The notes: generated by a model from the letters alone, not told the origin. A stretch of DNA of 64,000 nucleotides from Nocardia ignorata NBRC 108230 (GCF_001612905.1 NZ_BDBI01000005.1:186001-250000); one strand, 5' to 3'. Positions 1 through 8,583 are shown, counted from the stretch's first letter. Program-made: numbers and translations.

Positions 1-2
1 GG

Positions 3-239
3 TGCCTGAGTTTCTTCGACTTGCGCGGACGGGTACCGCGCCCGTTGACAATCCACGTCGAGCACACCGACATCGACGGCAACACCCGAATCGCGGTGTT
101 CGAGCGCGGAGTCGCACGCCTGGTCGCGCACGAAGTCGACCACCTGCACGCAACGCTCTACCTCGACCATATGAAGCCTGGTGTGGAGCCGATCTCTGTT
201 GAGCAGTACCGGGGCACCGGCACAGCCTGGGCCTACTGA
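3..239 (+). CDS. def: peptide deformylase, C-terminal part (5' end outside window)
   Basis: Peptide deformylase removes the N-terminal formyl group from nascent proteins. Only about 78 codons are present; the gene begins upstream of the window. The reading frame opens with C-L-S, which matches the metal-binding EGCLS motif, and later carries HEVDH, the HExxH zinc/iron motif. Together these supply the three metal ligands of the family. The residues after CLS are FF rather than the usual VP. The protein ends GTGTAWAY and stops at TGA. It is the only gene on this strand before the mobilization module, so its link to the rest is unknown. It could be a second, accessory deformylase, but the partial sequence cannot decide this. 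Confidence 0.85.
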   Translation, partial: CLSFFDLRGRVPRPLTIHVEHTDIDGNTRIAVFERGVARLVAHEVDHLHATLYLDHMKPGVEPISVEQYRGTGTAWAY

Positions 240-287
240 CCATCGGGCAGGACAACCACGCCCGCGCACTATCGGTGTTGCCGGACA

Positions 288-944
288 TCACACCGGCCCT
301 CCACCGGTCCAGCTGGCCCACCAGTCGTCGACGAGGCCGTACTTACTCCAGTGCGTGAGTCGGTCGTGCGCGCAATCGCGATGAGTGAACGCTGCCGCGT
401 CGCGTTCGACCGGGTGGCAGTCTGAATGCGTCGAGCAGCCCTGAGTCCAGGCGGGCGTGTCCTCGAGGACTATCACGTTGGTCGGTATCAGCCCGTCGGA
501 GGTGAGCGGTGCGAGCAAGGTTGCCTCGCGGTTCGGGTCGCCCAGTGCTGCGGCGGGCAGCATCGCGAAGTGCCAGCTGCCGGTGAGGGAGCGAGCCGCG
601 ATGCGGACTGGATCGTCCAACAGTGCGGTGGCGGCCTGCACGGCTGCTACGGCGGTATTGCCGTAGCAGAAGATGTCGAGCGGAGAGCCGTCGAGGCGGG
701 AGTAGACCGCAGCGCACCAGTCGGTGCTGTCAGCGGCGTTGTCCTCGTCGAGCACCAGTCCGTCGCCGTTGCACACGAGCAGTTCGACCGGCACGCCCCG
801 CACTTCGCCGCCGGGCAGGGAGATGTTCACGTGGCCGACGACGCGGATCTGTGCGTCGTAGCCGAGCGCGGCCAGGGCGAACAACTCGGGTGCGTATCGT
901 GTCCGTGCTTCAGCGACGAGGGCGTCGAAGTTGGCGGAGGGCAT
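288..944 (-). CDS. hypothetical protein (218 aa)
   Basis: Leftward gene of 218 codons with an ATG preceded by GAAGGGA at good spacing. I do not recognise the family. The protein is soluble, without signal peptide or membrane segment. It has several cysteines in its last third (around TQGCSTHSDCHP and HRDCAHD), which could bind a metal or form a small structural site. It leads a run of small leftward genes (288 to 2813) with similar codon use. Such runs of short unknown genes are typical of actinobacterial plasmids and integrated elements. No function is assigned. Confidence 0.6.
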   Translation of the reverse strand: MPSANFDALVAEARTRYAPELFALAALGYDAQIRVVGHVNISLPGGEVRGVPVELLVCNGDGLVLDEDNAADSTDWCAAVYSRLDGSPLDIFCYGNTAVAAVQAATALLDDPVRIAARSLTGSWHFAMLPAAALGDPNREATLLAPLTSDGLIPTNVIVLEDTPAWTQGCSTHSDCHPVERDAAAFTHRDCAHDRLTHWSKYGLVDDWWASWTGGGPV

Positions 945-1031
945 AGCTGTTCCCTTCGTCTGGGAGTGCGAGTGGGGGTGGTGCAGCGGCGGGGTGTCCG
1001 GTCCTGCCGGGACTTCACGGTGTTGCGGTGC

Positions 1032-1127
1032 TCATCTGCGCTCGCGCGGTTCGGCCTCATCGAGCAGGTCGAGCAGAGCGTCGATATCCGTGGCGCACGC
1101 CAGTCGTGCGGTGATGAAAGCAGACAT
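1032..1127 (-). CDS. putative 31-residue protein
   Basis: A short leftward reading frame, ATG to TGA, encoding 31 residues that begin MSAFITARLACATD and end EAEPRERR. A strong ribosome-binding site, GGAGGG, lies six bases before the ATG, which is the main reason to list it. The peptide is acidic and helix-prone (DIDALLDLLDEAE). It sits between two unknown leftward genes and could be co-transcribed with both. Function unknown. It could be a chance frame, but the ribosome-binding site is better than most in this region. Confidence 0.4.
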   Translation of the reverse strand: MSAFITARLACATDIDALLDLLDEAEPRERR

Positions 1128-1209
1128 AGAGCCCTCCAGGACTGCGAGTGGAAGAACGCCGGGACGGAAGTGTCCTGTTTCCGTCCCGGCGTGGTGGGGT
1201 GCGCGAGCA

Positions 1210-1578
1210 TCAGCGACCGGTCTCGGGCTCGTCCGTCTCGTCGTCGTTGTCCCAGTCGTCGGGGACGCCATCGGTCCACACCACGGCCTTGGCGAGGTGG
1301 TCCCAGGTCGCGTGCGCGAGAGCCTGCACGCGCTCGGTTTCGTCGTTCTTGTCGAGGTGAACGCCTGCCGGGATGAGCCAGAGTTCGGCGCGGAAGTCCC
1401 ACGCGGAACCGGAAACCCGCGCCGAGGAGCTGACCTCCTCTGCCGCCCAGGCACGTGCTTCGTCCTCGGAAGTGAAGTCGATTTCCTCGATCTGCCACCG
1501 GCTCTGGCCGGGCGGGACGCTGGAAAAGTTCACGTAGAAGCGATCGTGATTCGCGACTACTGCCAGGGGTGGGTACAT
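1210..1578 (-). CDS. hypothetical protein (122 aa)
   Basis: Leftward gene. The start chosen (ATG at 1578) has AAAGG six bases upstream; an ATG 15 bases earlier (1593) lacks such a site. The product is acidic and tryptophan-rich: a central stretch around WQIEEIDFTSEDEARAWAAEE, and a tail of Asp/Glu ending DETDEPETGR. No signal peptide or membrane segment is seen. I do not recognise the family. Its context is the set of small leftward unknown genes next to the mobilization region. Confidence 0.6.
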   Translation of the reverse strand: MYPPLAVVANHDRFYVNFSSVPPGQSRWQIEEIDFTSEDEARAWAAEEVSSSARVSGSAWDFRAELWLIPAGVHLDKNDETERVQALAHATWDHLAKAVVWTDGVPDDWDNDDETDEPETGR

Positions 1579-1870
1579 CGGAATGCCTTTCATGCTGTGC
1601 GAGTGGGATCGAAGAGGTCGGGGTGTCCGGGCCCGAATCCTCTATGTCATATATTACCCGATATTCTGGCGAATGCAAGGTGAGTCGGTCGGGCTGCTGC
1701 ACGGAGGTGGATCTGATTCCTTCTGGTCTGGCCGGAGAGTCAGTCGCAATCGCGCCGATCGCGGGCGGCGCGGAGGGATTGATACCGCATGCTCGTCGAT
1801 CGAGAGCGCCCGGGCGTCGCCGCGTGAGGCGGAGCGTCAACTCGGACCGGGGCGTGGGAGGCCGACCTTC

Positions 1871-2194
1871 TCATCGAGGGAACGACTGAGGGCCGTCCCC
1901 TGATTCGGGGCCGAACCGGCGCGTCGCTTCGTCGTGGAGGTCGTTGTCGGCGAGCCACCGGCGCGCGAAACCCTCGGAGACGGTTTCGTAGACGCTGTGG
2001 TCCGCGCCGCCTTCGTCGGTCAGAACGCGATTCAGTATCCAGCCGACGGTATCGGTGCGATACAGGTACTCGTTGTGGATTCGGCCATCCGCGAGCGGTG
2101 TGAGCGCTTCGAACTCGTCGGCCTGCTCGCTGTGGAACATCCCGAACAGCTTGGTCCCGTCGTCGGTGTAGTGGGTGTAGGTGATGCGCGCCAT
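1871..2194 (-). CDS. hypothetical protein (107 aa)
   Basis: Leftward gene of 107 codons with an AGGAG ribosome-binding site eight to nine bases before its ATG. The product is a small soluble acidic protein that starts MARITYTHYTDDGTK. It contains FARRWLADNDLHDEATRRF near the C-terminus. No family recognised. Downstream, 1594-1870 holds no convincing gene, only an AT-rich patch (tcatatattaccc) that may be a promoter for the 1578 gene. Confidence 0.55.
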   Translation of the reverse strand: MARITYTHYTDDGTKLFGMFHSEQADEFEALTPLADGRIHNEYLYRTDTVGWILNRVLTDEGGADHSVYETVSEGFARRWLADNDLHDEATRRFGPESGDGPQSFPR

Positions 2195-2282
2195 GACGAG
2201 GGTTCTCCTTCTTGGTGAGTGTCGAGCGCTCGAATGCGCCGTACTGGACCGCCTGGGCGCGGGTGCCGGTACGGCGCGTTCG

Positions 2283-2813
2283 TCAACTCCGTGTCCGGGT
2301 GCCGGACGCTGTTTTCGTGTCGGCAGCGCCCCTCGTCGTCTTGGTGTCGGCGGACCGACCCCCAGAACCGCTGGGAGCCGGATCGGATTGCGGTGTGGCG
2401 CGCGGCGCGGCCGAGACCTCCAGTGAGGCGGCCTCGGCGTCGACCTTCTCTGGCGACGGCGGAGTCAAGGGTGCCTTGGCGGCGGTGGTTGATGTCTGGG
2501 ACGGGCGGGGTTGAGGTCTGGTCTTTGCTCGCTTGGCCACTGCGCGGAGTGCGGCGGTGGGCTTGAGGCCGATCCGTTCCAGGGCGTCCGGTTCGGCGCC
2601 AGCGTTCGTAGCCGCCGCGTAGGCGGCTGCCACGGCGGCTTCGGCGGACTCCTCGTCGGCGATCAGCCGTGCCGTCTCCGCCTCGCGGTTCTCGGATGCG
2701 CGCTGCCATTCGCCGACCTTTACCGCGAGTTCGCCGATGCGGGTCTCCATGTCGTCGTCGATGACCACGCGTCGATACGCGGTCAAGGCGTGGGTGGCTG
2801 TCTTCTTCACCAT
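2283..2813 (-). CDS. hypothetical coiled-coil protein (176 aa)
   Basis: Leftward gene, ATG at 2813 with AAGGAG nine bases before it. Residues 1-70 are helical with a heptad-like pattern rich in Ala, Glu and Arg, consistent with a short coiled coil. Residues 90-176 are low-complexity Pro/Ser/Thr/Lys and probably disordered, containing two copies of ADTKT. It is the first gene of the leftward run. Its promoter region carries the tandem CTTTCGATAC element (2863-2882) shared with the plasmid backbone genes at 29-32 kb, so it is probably part of the same regulon. Function unknown. Confidence 0.6.
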   Translation of the reverse strand: MVKKTATHALTAYRRVVIDDDMETRIGELAVKVGEWQRASENREAETARLIADEESAEAAVAAAYAAATNAGAEPDALERIGLKPTAALRAVAKRAKTRPQPRPSQTSTTAAKAPLTPPSPEKVDAEAASLEVSAAPRATPQSDPAPSGSGGRSADTKTTRGAADTKTASGTRTRS

Positions 2814-2862
2814 GGGCGGTGTCTCCTTGCTTGGTGATTGCTAATGGACCGATGACCCCTAG

Positions 2863-2882
2863 TGTATCGAAAGTATCGAAAG
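2863..2882 (-). promoter_or_regulatory. tandem CTTTCGATAC element before the 2813 gene
   Basis: Read on the minus strand, two copies of CTTTCGATAC lie head to tail with a 10-base period, about 50 bases before the ATG at 2813. Related copies lie upstream of leftward genes at 29563, 29865, 30917 and in the 31.9 kb divergent region. Either a repressor operator or a special promoter is possible; the sequence alone does not tell which. Confidence 0.5.
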
Positions 2883-3126
2883 ATGAAAGCGGGCTGTCAC
2901 AGGCGAAAAGTTACTCGGAGGATGTGCGTCGATGGTCGGTTTTGCCGCCTGTTCGGTTGGGGGACTGGTGTGCAGTCGGAACCGGGCGGCGTGGGTTGAC
3001 CTGGCCGAGCGCTCAGGCGGGCAGTCCTGTCGCGCACCGGTCCCGCGCGCGAGCGTCGATGCGTTCGCTGGGGCGAACATCGTGAACCGCAAGCCCCCCG
3101 GCCGGCGATTCGGGTGAGCAAGATAT

Positions 3127-3170
3127 CCCAAAAGTGGCCACTTTTGGGTTGCGCCCAGGGGTGGGCGCAA
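3127..3170. other. candidate origin of transfer (oriT): palindrome plus adjacent hairpin
   Basis: The region between the leftward gene at 2813 and the MobC-like gene at 3326 has no gene. It contains a perfect 22-base palindrome (3127-3148, half-site CCCAAAAGTGG). Immediately after lies a perfect 9-base inverted repeat with a 4-base loop (3149-3170, TTGCGCCCA / TGGGCGCAA). Stacked inverted repeats directly upstream of relaxosome genes are the usual architecture of oriT. The TGCGCCC core resembles the nick region of some mobilization plasmids (RSF1010-like). The nick site is not proven. Confidence 0.45.
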
Positions 3171-3191
3171 GACACACTCAAAGTGGTTGAA

Positions 3192-3223
3192 TGTATCGAA
3201 AGCCTCTAGAGGATCTAGAGGCT
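3192..3223. repeat. TGTATCGAAAG copy followed by a perfect hairpin
   Basis: A single TGTATCGAAAG (3192-3202) overlaps the start of an inverted repeat with 10-base arms and a 3-base loop (3201-3223, AGCCTCTAGA / TCTAGAGGCT). The sequence CTAGAGGCTCG at its end recurs, nearly unchanged, near 30990 beside another copy of the same motif. It may be an operator for the mobilization operon that starts at 3326, or part of the transfer origin. Confidence 0.4.
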
Positions 3224-3325
3224 CGGATGTCTCCATCCCTGCGGGGTGAAGACATCGGCGGGTCCGGCAGGGGGCTGCCGGACCGGAGAGCGCCGCTGGG
3301 CGCTCGGTAGGCGAAGGGACGAGAA

Positions 3326-3745
3326 GTGCCTCCGAAGAGTGGGCAGGGCCATCGGCCCCACGCGGCGAAGCCGCGGTCGATAAGTCGACGGTCGACGTAC
3401 GCGCCGGCCGAATGGGCGCTGGTGACCGCGGCGGCGGCCACGGTCGGACTGCGGCCCGGCGCGTTCATCGCCAAGGCCGCCGTCGGAGCGGCGCGGGTGT
3501 TCGCCGCGAAGCGCAATGGAGCGATAGTTCGCACCAGCGGCCAAGTGGAGATCCTCATCGCCGAGGTGCGCGAGCTACGCCGGTTGCTCGGCAACGTCGC
3601 GGGCAACGTGAACGATGTCGCCAAGCACGCGAACTCCACCGGCGAACTCGGCGACAACGCTGACGCCGTGCTGACCTACACCCGCAAGATCAACAGCCGC
3701 ATCGATGTCTGGTTGGTCGAACAACTTCGGCACGGTGCGGTGTGA
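3326..3745 (+). CDS. MobC-like relaxosome protein
   Basis: A 139-residue basic protein with the layout of the plasmid mobilization protein MobC: a basic N-terminus (about 1-25), then a helix-turn-helix or ribbon-helix-helix-like stretch starting TYAPAEWALVTAAAATVG. Next comes a helical middle (QVEILIAEVRELRRLLGN) and the sequence NVNDVAKHANSTGEL, close to the N-(L/V)NQ-(I/V)A-(R/K)-x-(L/A)N signature of MobC proteins. Such proteins bind oriT and help the relaxase open the nick site. Its stop overlaps the relaxase start by four bases (GTGA), so the two are translationally coupled. The candidate oriT lies directly upstream. Confidence 0.8.
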   Translation: MPPKSGQGHRPHAAKPRSISRRSTYAPAEWALVTAAAATVGLRPGAFIAKAAVGAARVFAAKRNGAIVRTSGQVEILIAEVRELRRLLGNVAGNVNDVAKHANSTGELGDNADAVLTYTRKINSRIDVWLVEQLRHGAV

Positions 3746-5367
3746 TCGGCAAAGCGATCCGGGGATGGGACGGGCGGCGACTTGTCCGGTATCTGTTCTC
3801 GCCAGGCACGCACAACGAGCACACCAACCCCCGGGTAATCGCGGCGTGGCAGTCCGACCCCGACGCCCTACAACCGCTGTGGGTCGGGCCCGGCGACTGC
3901 GACTTCGCGCCGGGCGAGATCGGCAAGCTCGCCGGACAGGTCACCGCGCTCTCGGAGGCGATCGGGCTGCCCACCCAACAGCCCGAGCCCGGCCAACCGG
4001 GCTACACCAAGCACGGCTACATCTGGCACCTGCCCGTCGCGATCGGTGCCGAGGACGGCGAACTCGACCAACAGACCTGGCGTCGCATCGCCGAGGACAT
4101 GCTGCACGAGACCGGCATCGCGAAAGCGGGCGCCGCCGGGGCGTGCCGGTGGATCGCGGTGCACCACGGAAAATCTGTCGACGGCAACGACCACATCCAT
4201 ATCGCGGCCGTGATGGTCAGAGCCGACACCGGCAAACGGTTCTATCCCGACAACGACTGGAAAGCCGTGCGCCGAGTCGCCCGTCGCTGGGAAGAGGCGC
4301 TCGGGTTGCGGCTGACCGCCATCAACGACCCGATGGCGGTACCGACCCCGACGCGCGGCGAACAGGAGAAGGCCCAGCGTCGTCAGTCCGCCGGCGACGA
4401 GGGCATGCTGCGCGCCACACCTGGTGCCGCGGCGCGGACCCAGTTACGCCAGATGATCACCGAGTCGGCCGCTGTCGCGACCACCACCGACGAGTTCCTC
4501 GCCCGGCTCCGCGACGCGGGCGTACTCGTCGACCTCAAGCACGACGGCACCGGGCAGATCACGGGATGGGCAGTCGCGGCTCCCGGCGACGTGTCGGCCA
4601 AGACCGGGGAGCCCATCTACTTCGCGCCCAGCCGACATCTCGGAGCGGACATGTCCTGGCCACGAGTCACCGCCCGCTGGTCGACGACCCCGCCCGCACC
4701 CTCCGGCATCGCAGACGCCGCAGCCATCACCGCGACAGCCCGCGAGGCGCACACGGTGCTGGCCGACAGCGCCGAACGCGTGCGGGAGGTCACCACTGCC
4801 GTGCGCGCCGAGCGATCCGATATCGCGACGGTGGCCCGCGAATTGCACGACGTCATCGGCAGTTGGGCCTCCATCGCCGATGGTGCCGCGCGCCAGGGCC
4901 CGCTCTCGCAGGCAGCATGGGCCTTCGACCGCGCGGCGCGCACTCGGCATGGGTTGACCGCCGTCCCCGCCGGGCGACTCGCCGCCGAACTCCGTGCGAT
5001 CTCGCGCGACCTCGCAGCAGTTCGGATGCTGTCCGGGCGTGGTCTGCAACGAGACCCGACTGTCCAGCTCGGCCTCGCCGTCGCCGACCTGCTGCTCGAG
5101 ATCGCGGCATGGCATCAACAGAACCGGCGCATCACCGCCGCCCGCAGCGCCCGCCAAGCCGCAGACCTCGTCCGCGCCCACGGTGAAGCCACCGGCACCG
5201 TCCCCGGTCAACTCCCACCGCAGCGCGTACCGGCGAGCACCTCGCACACCTCCACCGCGCCACAGCCCGGCCCCGCTGCTCGACCGGGCGTCCGCCCCGA
5301 ACATCCCGCAGGACGCGGGGTCCGTGAATCACCGCGCCACCCAACAAGAAAGGAACACCGACGATGA
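3742..5367 (+). CDS. relaxase / mobilization nuclease
   Basis: 541 residues. The N-terminal 200 residues look like an actinobacterial relaxase. Tyr17 lies in the segment RYLFSPGTHNEHTNP and is the likely DNA-cleaving tyrosine. A histidine cluster (His141/His142, then DHIHIAAV with His151 and His153) matches the metal-binding 3H motif. The enzyme is expected to nick oriT, stay attached to the DNA 5' end and lead transfer of the strand. The C-terminal 300 residues are Ala/Arg-rich helices, probably for binding partner proteins. Starts with GTG overlapping the MobC-like gene; its own stop overlaps the next gene (ATGA). No coupling protein or type IV secretion genes are in the window, so it is likely mobilizable rather than self-transmissible on this evidence. 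Confidence 0.85.
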   Translation: MIGKAIRGWDGRRLVRYLFSPGTHNEHTNPRVIAAWQSDPDALQPLWVGPGDCDFAPGEIGKLAGQVTALSEAIGLPTQQPEPGQPGYTKHGYIWHLPVAIGAEDGELDQQTWRRIAEDMLHETGIAKAGAAGACRWIAVHHGKSVDGNDHIHIAAVMVRADTGKRFYPDNDWKAVRRVARRWEEALGLRLTAINDPMAVPTPTRGEQEKAQRRQSAGDEGMLRATPGAAARTQLRQMITESAAVATTTDEFLARLRDAGVLVDLKHDGTGQITGWAVAAPGDVSAKTGEPIYFAPSRHLGADMSWPRVTARWSTTPPAPSGIADAAAITATAREAHTVLADSAERVREVTTAVRAERSDIATVARELHDVIGSWASIADGAARQGPLSQAAWAFDRAARTRHGLTAVPAGRLAAELRAISRDLAAVRMLSGRGLQRDPTVQLGLAVADLLLEIAAWHQQNRRITAARSARQAADLVRAHGEATGTVPGQLPPQRVPASTSHTSTAPQPGPAARPGVRPEHPAGRGVRESPRHPTRKEHRR

Positions 5368-7064
5368 ACCAGCCAGTCATTGAACCGCCCGTGATGGGCA
5401 TCCCCCGCGAGGACACCATGCGTATCGCCTTGGCAGCACGCACGCTGTCCGGAGTACTCCGCCAACTGCGCGAGCAGCGCGGCCGCTCCGCGTGGGACGA
5501 CGCCGAGAACGTTGCCCGCAAGAACGCGGTCCTCGATCGCCACGCGGTCACCAAGTTCAGCCACCTCGATGCCGACGAATGGAACACCGCGGAGAGGGAG
5601 GGGCGAATTCGCGCCGAACGCCACCCCGATACCGGAATGACTATCCGCGTAGCCCCGCTCTCGCACGGGCGTTTCGGCGTACAGGCCGGCTGGACGGACA
5701 ACCACACCGAGGCCGTGTTCGGGTCCGAAGAACTCGCCGACCGAATCGTCGACTGGCTGCGCAAGAACGGCTCGGCCGAAGCGGTCGACGATCTGCGGCG
5801 CAACACCGACGAACTACACGCCACCTCCCGGCCTCGCCGATACCAGACCCTGCGAGACGTCGAGCTGGCCCAGGCGCGCACGTGGGCCAAGGAACACGAA
5901 CCGGACTGGTACCGCTGGTGGGAGCAGAGTTATGCCGCCGCCGACACCATCGACGGTCGACGCCTCGATGAGAACGAGATCATCCGCAAATGGGTCGACG
6001 CCACGGGCGGCAGGACCGGTACAGCCGTGGGAGTGGCACGGCGATGGCTCAAGCAGCACGACCCCGAATGGGCCCACAACTGGGAGACCGAGTACGCGAA
6101 CTGCGACACCCCCGAAGGCCGCCGCAGTCTCGAGGACGACGTAGTCCGACGCTGGCGCTCGCAATCTCGCACGGCCCCCGGGCGCGGAACCGGCAGCGGC
6201 AAGGCGACAACCGAGTCCGGTGAACAAGACAGCGATCGGCAGAATCAGCGCACCGCAACACCTCTGGCGGACCGACTGCGCGGCCGTGTGCCCGACCAGA
6301 TTCTCGATGACCCACGCTGGCAGGTCGCCGAGGACCAGTACACCGTGCTCACCGCGCAGGGGGCCGACCCGGAGATGCTGATCGAGTCGGTCGCCGCTAT
6401 CGACTTCGGCAGTGGACAGGTCCGCGCACCGAGCGGGTTCGCCGCGTGGACGATGCGGGAAGCCGCGAAGAAGGGCAATGCCTCCAGCACACACGCTCGC
6501 AGCGAGGACGACGCCCGCCGTTTGGTCGCCGAGGAATGGCTCACCACCGCTGACCCCGAGTCGCCGTTCGATCGAGCGCGCGCGGCCCAATTGGTGGGCG
6601 AGATCAACGACGAATTCGATGCCCTGCTGGCACGCAAGTATCCAGGCATCCTCGACGGCGACGCCGACCAGGCGCGGGCACAGGCGGATCAGTACGGCGC
6701 AACCTCCACCGACGATCACGAGCATTCCCGTCACGACGCAACTGCTACGCAGTTCGCCGACGCGAACGGCAGCAGGGTGTTCGCCGTCGACGGGGAGGGC
6801 ACCGCCATCACCGTCAAGTTTGCCGAGGCACCGAAACGGCAGGCTGGGACGCCCCACGCGGCCGACCATAGCGGCGGTGCCGCGCGGGACGACACCGTGA
6901 TCGACGACCAACAGCACGAGGTGGTGCTTGCCGCGTCAGCGGCGGCCCAAGCTCCGCTGATCCCGCCCGAGGTGGACAAGACGAACGCTAGGTCCCATCG
7001 ACGCACCCCACCGCCAGCCAAACCTGCTCCGGCGCCCACCCTTAACAGAGGCCGGAGTCACTAG
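5364..7064 (+). CDS. hypothetical protein coupled to relaxase (566 aa)
   Basis: The ATG overlaps the relaxase stop (ATGA) and has AAAGGA upstream, so it is the third gene of the mobilization operon. The N-terminal part (about 20-130) is helical. Residues 165-280 hold two related repeats containing a WAKEHEPDWYRWW-like and a WLKQHDPEWAHNW-like segment, each followed by an acidic helix and a conserved basic tail. Residues 300-425 form a further helical region, and the C-terminus is Pro/Ala-rich. No catalytic motif was recognised. A role in the relaxosome or in entry of DNA into recipients is inferred only from position. Confidence 0.65.
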   Translation: MNQPVIEPPVMGIPREDTMRIALAARTLSGVLRQLREQRGRSAWDDAENVARKNAVLDRHAVTKFSHLDADEWNTAEREGRIRAERHPDTGMTIRVAPLSHGRFGVQAGWTDNHTEAVFGSEELADRIVDWLRKNGSAEAVDDLRRNTDELHATSRPRRYQTLRDVELAQARTWAKEHEPDWYRWWEQSYAAADTIDGRRLDENEIIRKWVDATGGRTGTAVGVARRWLKQHDPEWAHNWETEYANCDTPEGRRSLEDDVVRRWRSQSRTAPGRGTGSGKATTESGEQDSDRQNQRTATPLADRLRGRVPDQILDDPRWQVAEDQYTVLTAQGADPEMLIESVAAIDFGSGQVRAPSGFAAWTMREAAKKGNASSTHARSEDDARRLVAEEWLTTADPESPFDRARAAQLVGEINDEFDALLARKYPGILDGDADQARAQADQYGATSTDDHEHSRHDATATQFADANGSRVFAVDGEGTAITVKFAEAPKRQAGTPHAADHSGGAARDDTVIDDQQHEVVLAASAAAQAPLIPPEVDKTNARSHRRTPPPAKPAPAPTLNRGRSH

Positions 7065-7100
7065 GTCGCGCGCGTCGAGGACTCGGCGCGCGCGTCAAGT

Positions 7101-7449
7101 GGGACGTGGCCGCGGCGTTGTGGTGCTGCGGCTACGAGCTCCCCGTGGCATCGGCGGGAACTAATCCGGCTGACCGAATCAACCCGGGCGCGGTCCGCGT
7201 CGCGCAGCGCCACGAGCTGGCGTTGGTCCCGGGCTCCCCACACAGCGAATCGCTGACGTCCTCACCGACGGTGACCTTGTGGTGACGGTATGCGACCGTG
7301 CCTATATGAGGAACTCCCTGGTGTTCCGACACTGCACTGGTCGATCCCCGACCCGGTCGGATCCGGCGAAGAAGATCGCGTTCGACACCGCCTACGCCGA
7401 CATCGCCAAGCGGGTCGAGAGCCTGGCGCGCCACGTCCGCTGCGCGTGA
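7101..7449 (+). pseudogene. decayed low-molecular-weight phosphatase / ArsC-like gene fragment
   Basis: No intact gene lies in 7065-7480, but three reading frames in succession encode pieces of a low-molecular-weight phosphatase-like protein. The first gives ASAGTNPADRINPGA, the second DGDLVVTVCDRAY, and the third LHWSIPDPV. A final frame encodes FDTAYADIAKRVESLARHV and stops at 7449. These are, in order, the 'SAGT', 'VVTVCDRA', 'HW-DP' and C-terminal helix elements of ArsC-like proteins found beside actinobacterial ars genes. The catalytic N-terminal CX5R loop is missing. It is therefore a frameshifted, 5'-truncated relic at the edge of the ars locus, and marks a likely recombination boundary between the mobilization and arsenic modules. 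Confidence 0.55.
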
Positions 7450-7480
7450 CCCCTTATCCCGTCGCGATCGAGACCCGCGT

Positions 7481-8572
7481 CTATCGACGCTGGCGTATCT
7501 CGTTTCTTGCCGACGATTTTCGGCTCACGACCGTGTCCAGATGTGCGGAAAGACGACGAGCATCGCGGCCCACACCGCGCAGGGACGCCGAGGACAAACT
7601 GCGTTGCCATTCCAACCCGAGATATCCCAGACCCGGGTGAGTGGTCGAGGCTCCCTGGCGGTGCAAGGGTTTGCCGGTGTCGTCGAGCGCGCCCAGGCCG
7701 GCGAGATAGCCGAGGTTCGGGTGGTAGCCGGTGGCGAGAATGATCGTGTCCACTCTGCAGCGAGTAGCGTCCGGCCATATCGCTGTGTCGGCCTCGAGGC
7801 CGGTGAACATCTCCCGTGCCAGAGGTTTTCCCGCCGACAGCGCTGCACGATAGCGGCCGGAGTCGAATACCGGTGCGGTGGGTGGGTCACCGATCAGGTG
7901 GCCGACTGGCAACGTGTCCAGGCCGCTGACGGTGAACCAGAAATGCATGTCGCGACCGAACGGTCGTTGGGGGACGAACTTGACCGGGGTGCGGCTCGCC
8001 AGCGTGACCGTAGAGGTTTCGGCGAGTTCGGTCGCGATCTGGACCGCGGAGTTTCCGGCGCCGACCACGATCACGCTCTGACCGGCGAAGTCCGCTGGTG
8101 ACCGATATCGGCTGGCGTGCAGAATATTTCCGGTGAAGTCGGCCTGGCCTGGTAATTGTGGGATGGTCGGTGTTCCGAAGCCGCCGGTCGCGGCGATCAG
8201 CCGTGGTGCAGTATATCTCTGGCCGGTGTCGGTGTGGGCGGTGAACAGCTGTCCGTCGTAGTCGACGTCTGTAACGCGTTGTGAAGTGTGGATGTCGGCG
8301 TCCAGCGTTGCGGCGTACTGGCGTAGGTAGGCGACCACTTCGTTGCGATGGGGGTAGTGGTCGGGATCGCCGGGGAACTCAAGACCAGGCAGTGCACTGT
8401 ATTTGGTGGGCGAGAACAGGGTCAGGCTTTCGTAGTAGTGGGGCCAGGACCCCACCGGCTCGGGCCCGGATTCCACGACAACGGTGCTCAGGCCGCGTTT
8501 GCGGAGGTGGTGGGCGGCTGCGAGACCGGATTGGCCTGCGCCGACGACGACGGCGCCATAGCTCGAATGCAT
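7481..8572 (-). CDS. arsO: FAD-dependent monooxygenase of the ArsO type
   Basis: 363 residues from ATG 8572, chosen because AAGGA lies upstream and the dinucleotide-binding motif GAGQSGLAAA then sits near the N-terminus, as in the family. A second Rossmann motif (VVGAGNSAVQIA) binds NADPH, and ATGYHPN is the C-terminal flavoprotein motif. The end, GLGYLGLEWQRSLSSASLRGVG, matches ArsO proteins of ars operons. These are thought to oxidise an arsenical, although the exact reaction is not firmly known. The gene is the last of a leftward operon with the MFS transporter (11-base gap) and the second flavoprotein. Confidence 0.8.
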   Translation of the reverse strand: MHSSYGAVVVGAGQSGLAAAHHLRKRGLSTVVVESGPEPVGSWPHYYESLTLFSPTKYSALPGLEFPGDPDHYPHRNEVVAYLRQYAATLDADIHTSQRVTDVDYDGQLFTAHTDTGQRYTAPRLIAATGGFGTPTIPQLPGQADFTGNILHASRYRSPADFAGQSVIVVGAGNSAVQIATELAETSTVTLASRTPVKFVPQRPFGRDMHFWFTVSGLDTLPVGHLIGDPPTAPVFDSGRYRAALSAGKPLAREMFTGLEADTAIWPDATRCRVDTIILATGYHPNLGYLAGLGALDDTGKPLHRQGASTTHPGLGYLGLEWQRSLSSASLRGVGRDARRLSAHLDTVVSRKSSARNEIRQRR

Positions 8573-8583
8573 GAAGAAATCCT

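Noticed and set aside
7481..7640. Possible frameshift at the C-terminus of the ArsO-type gene
   Set aside because: The in-frame C-terminus GLGYLGLEWQRSLSSASLRGVG matches the family, so the gene is intact.
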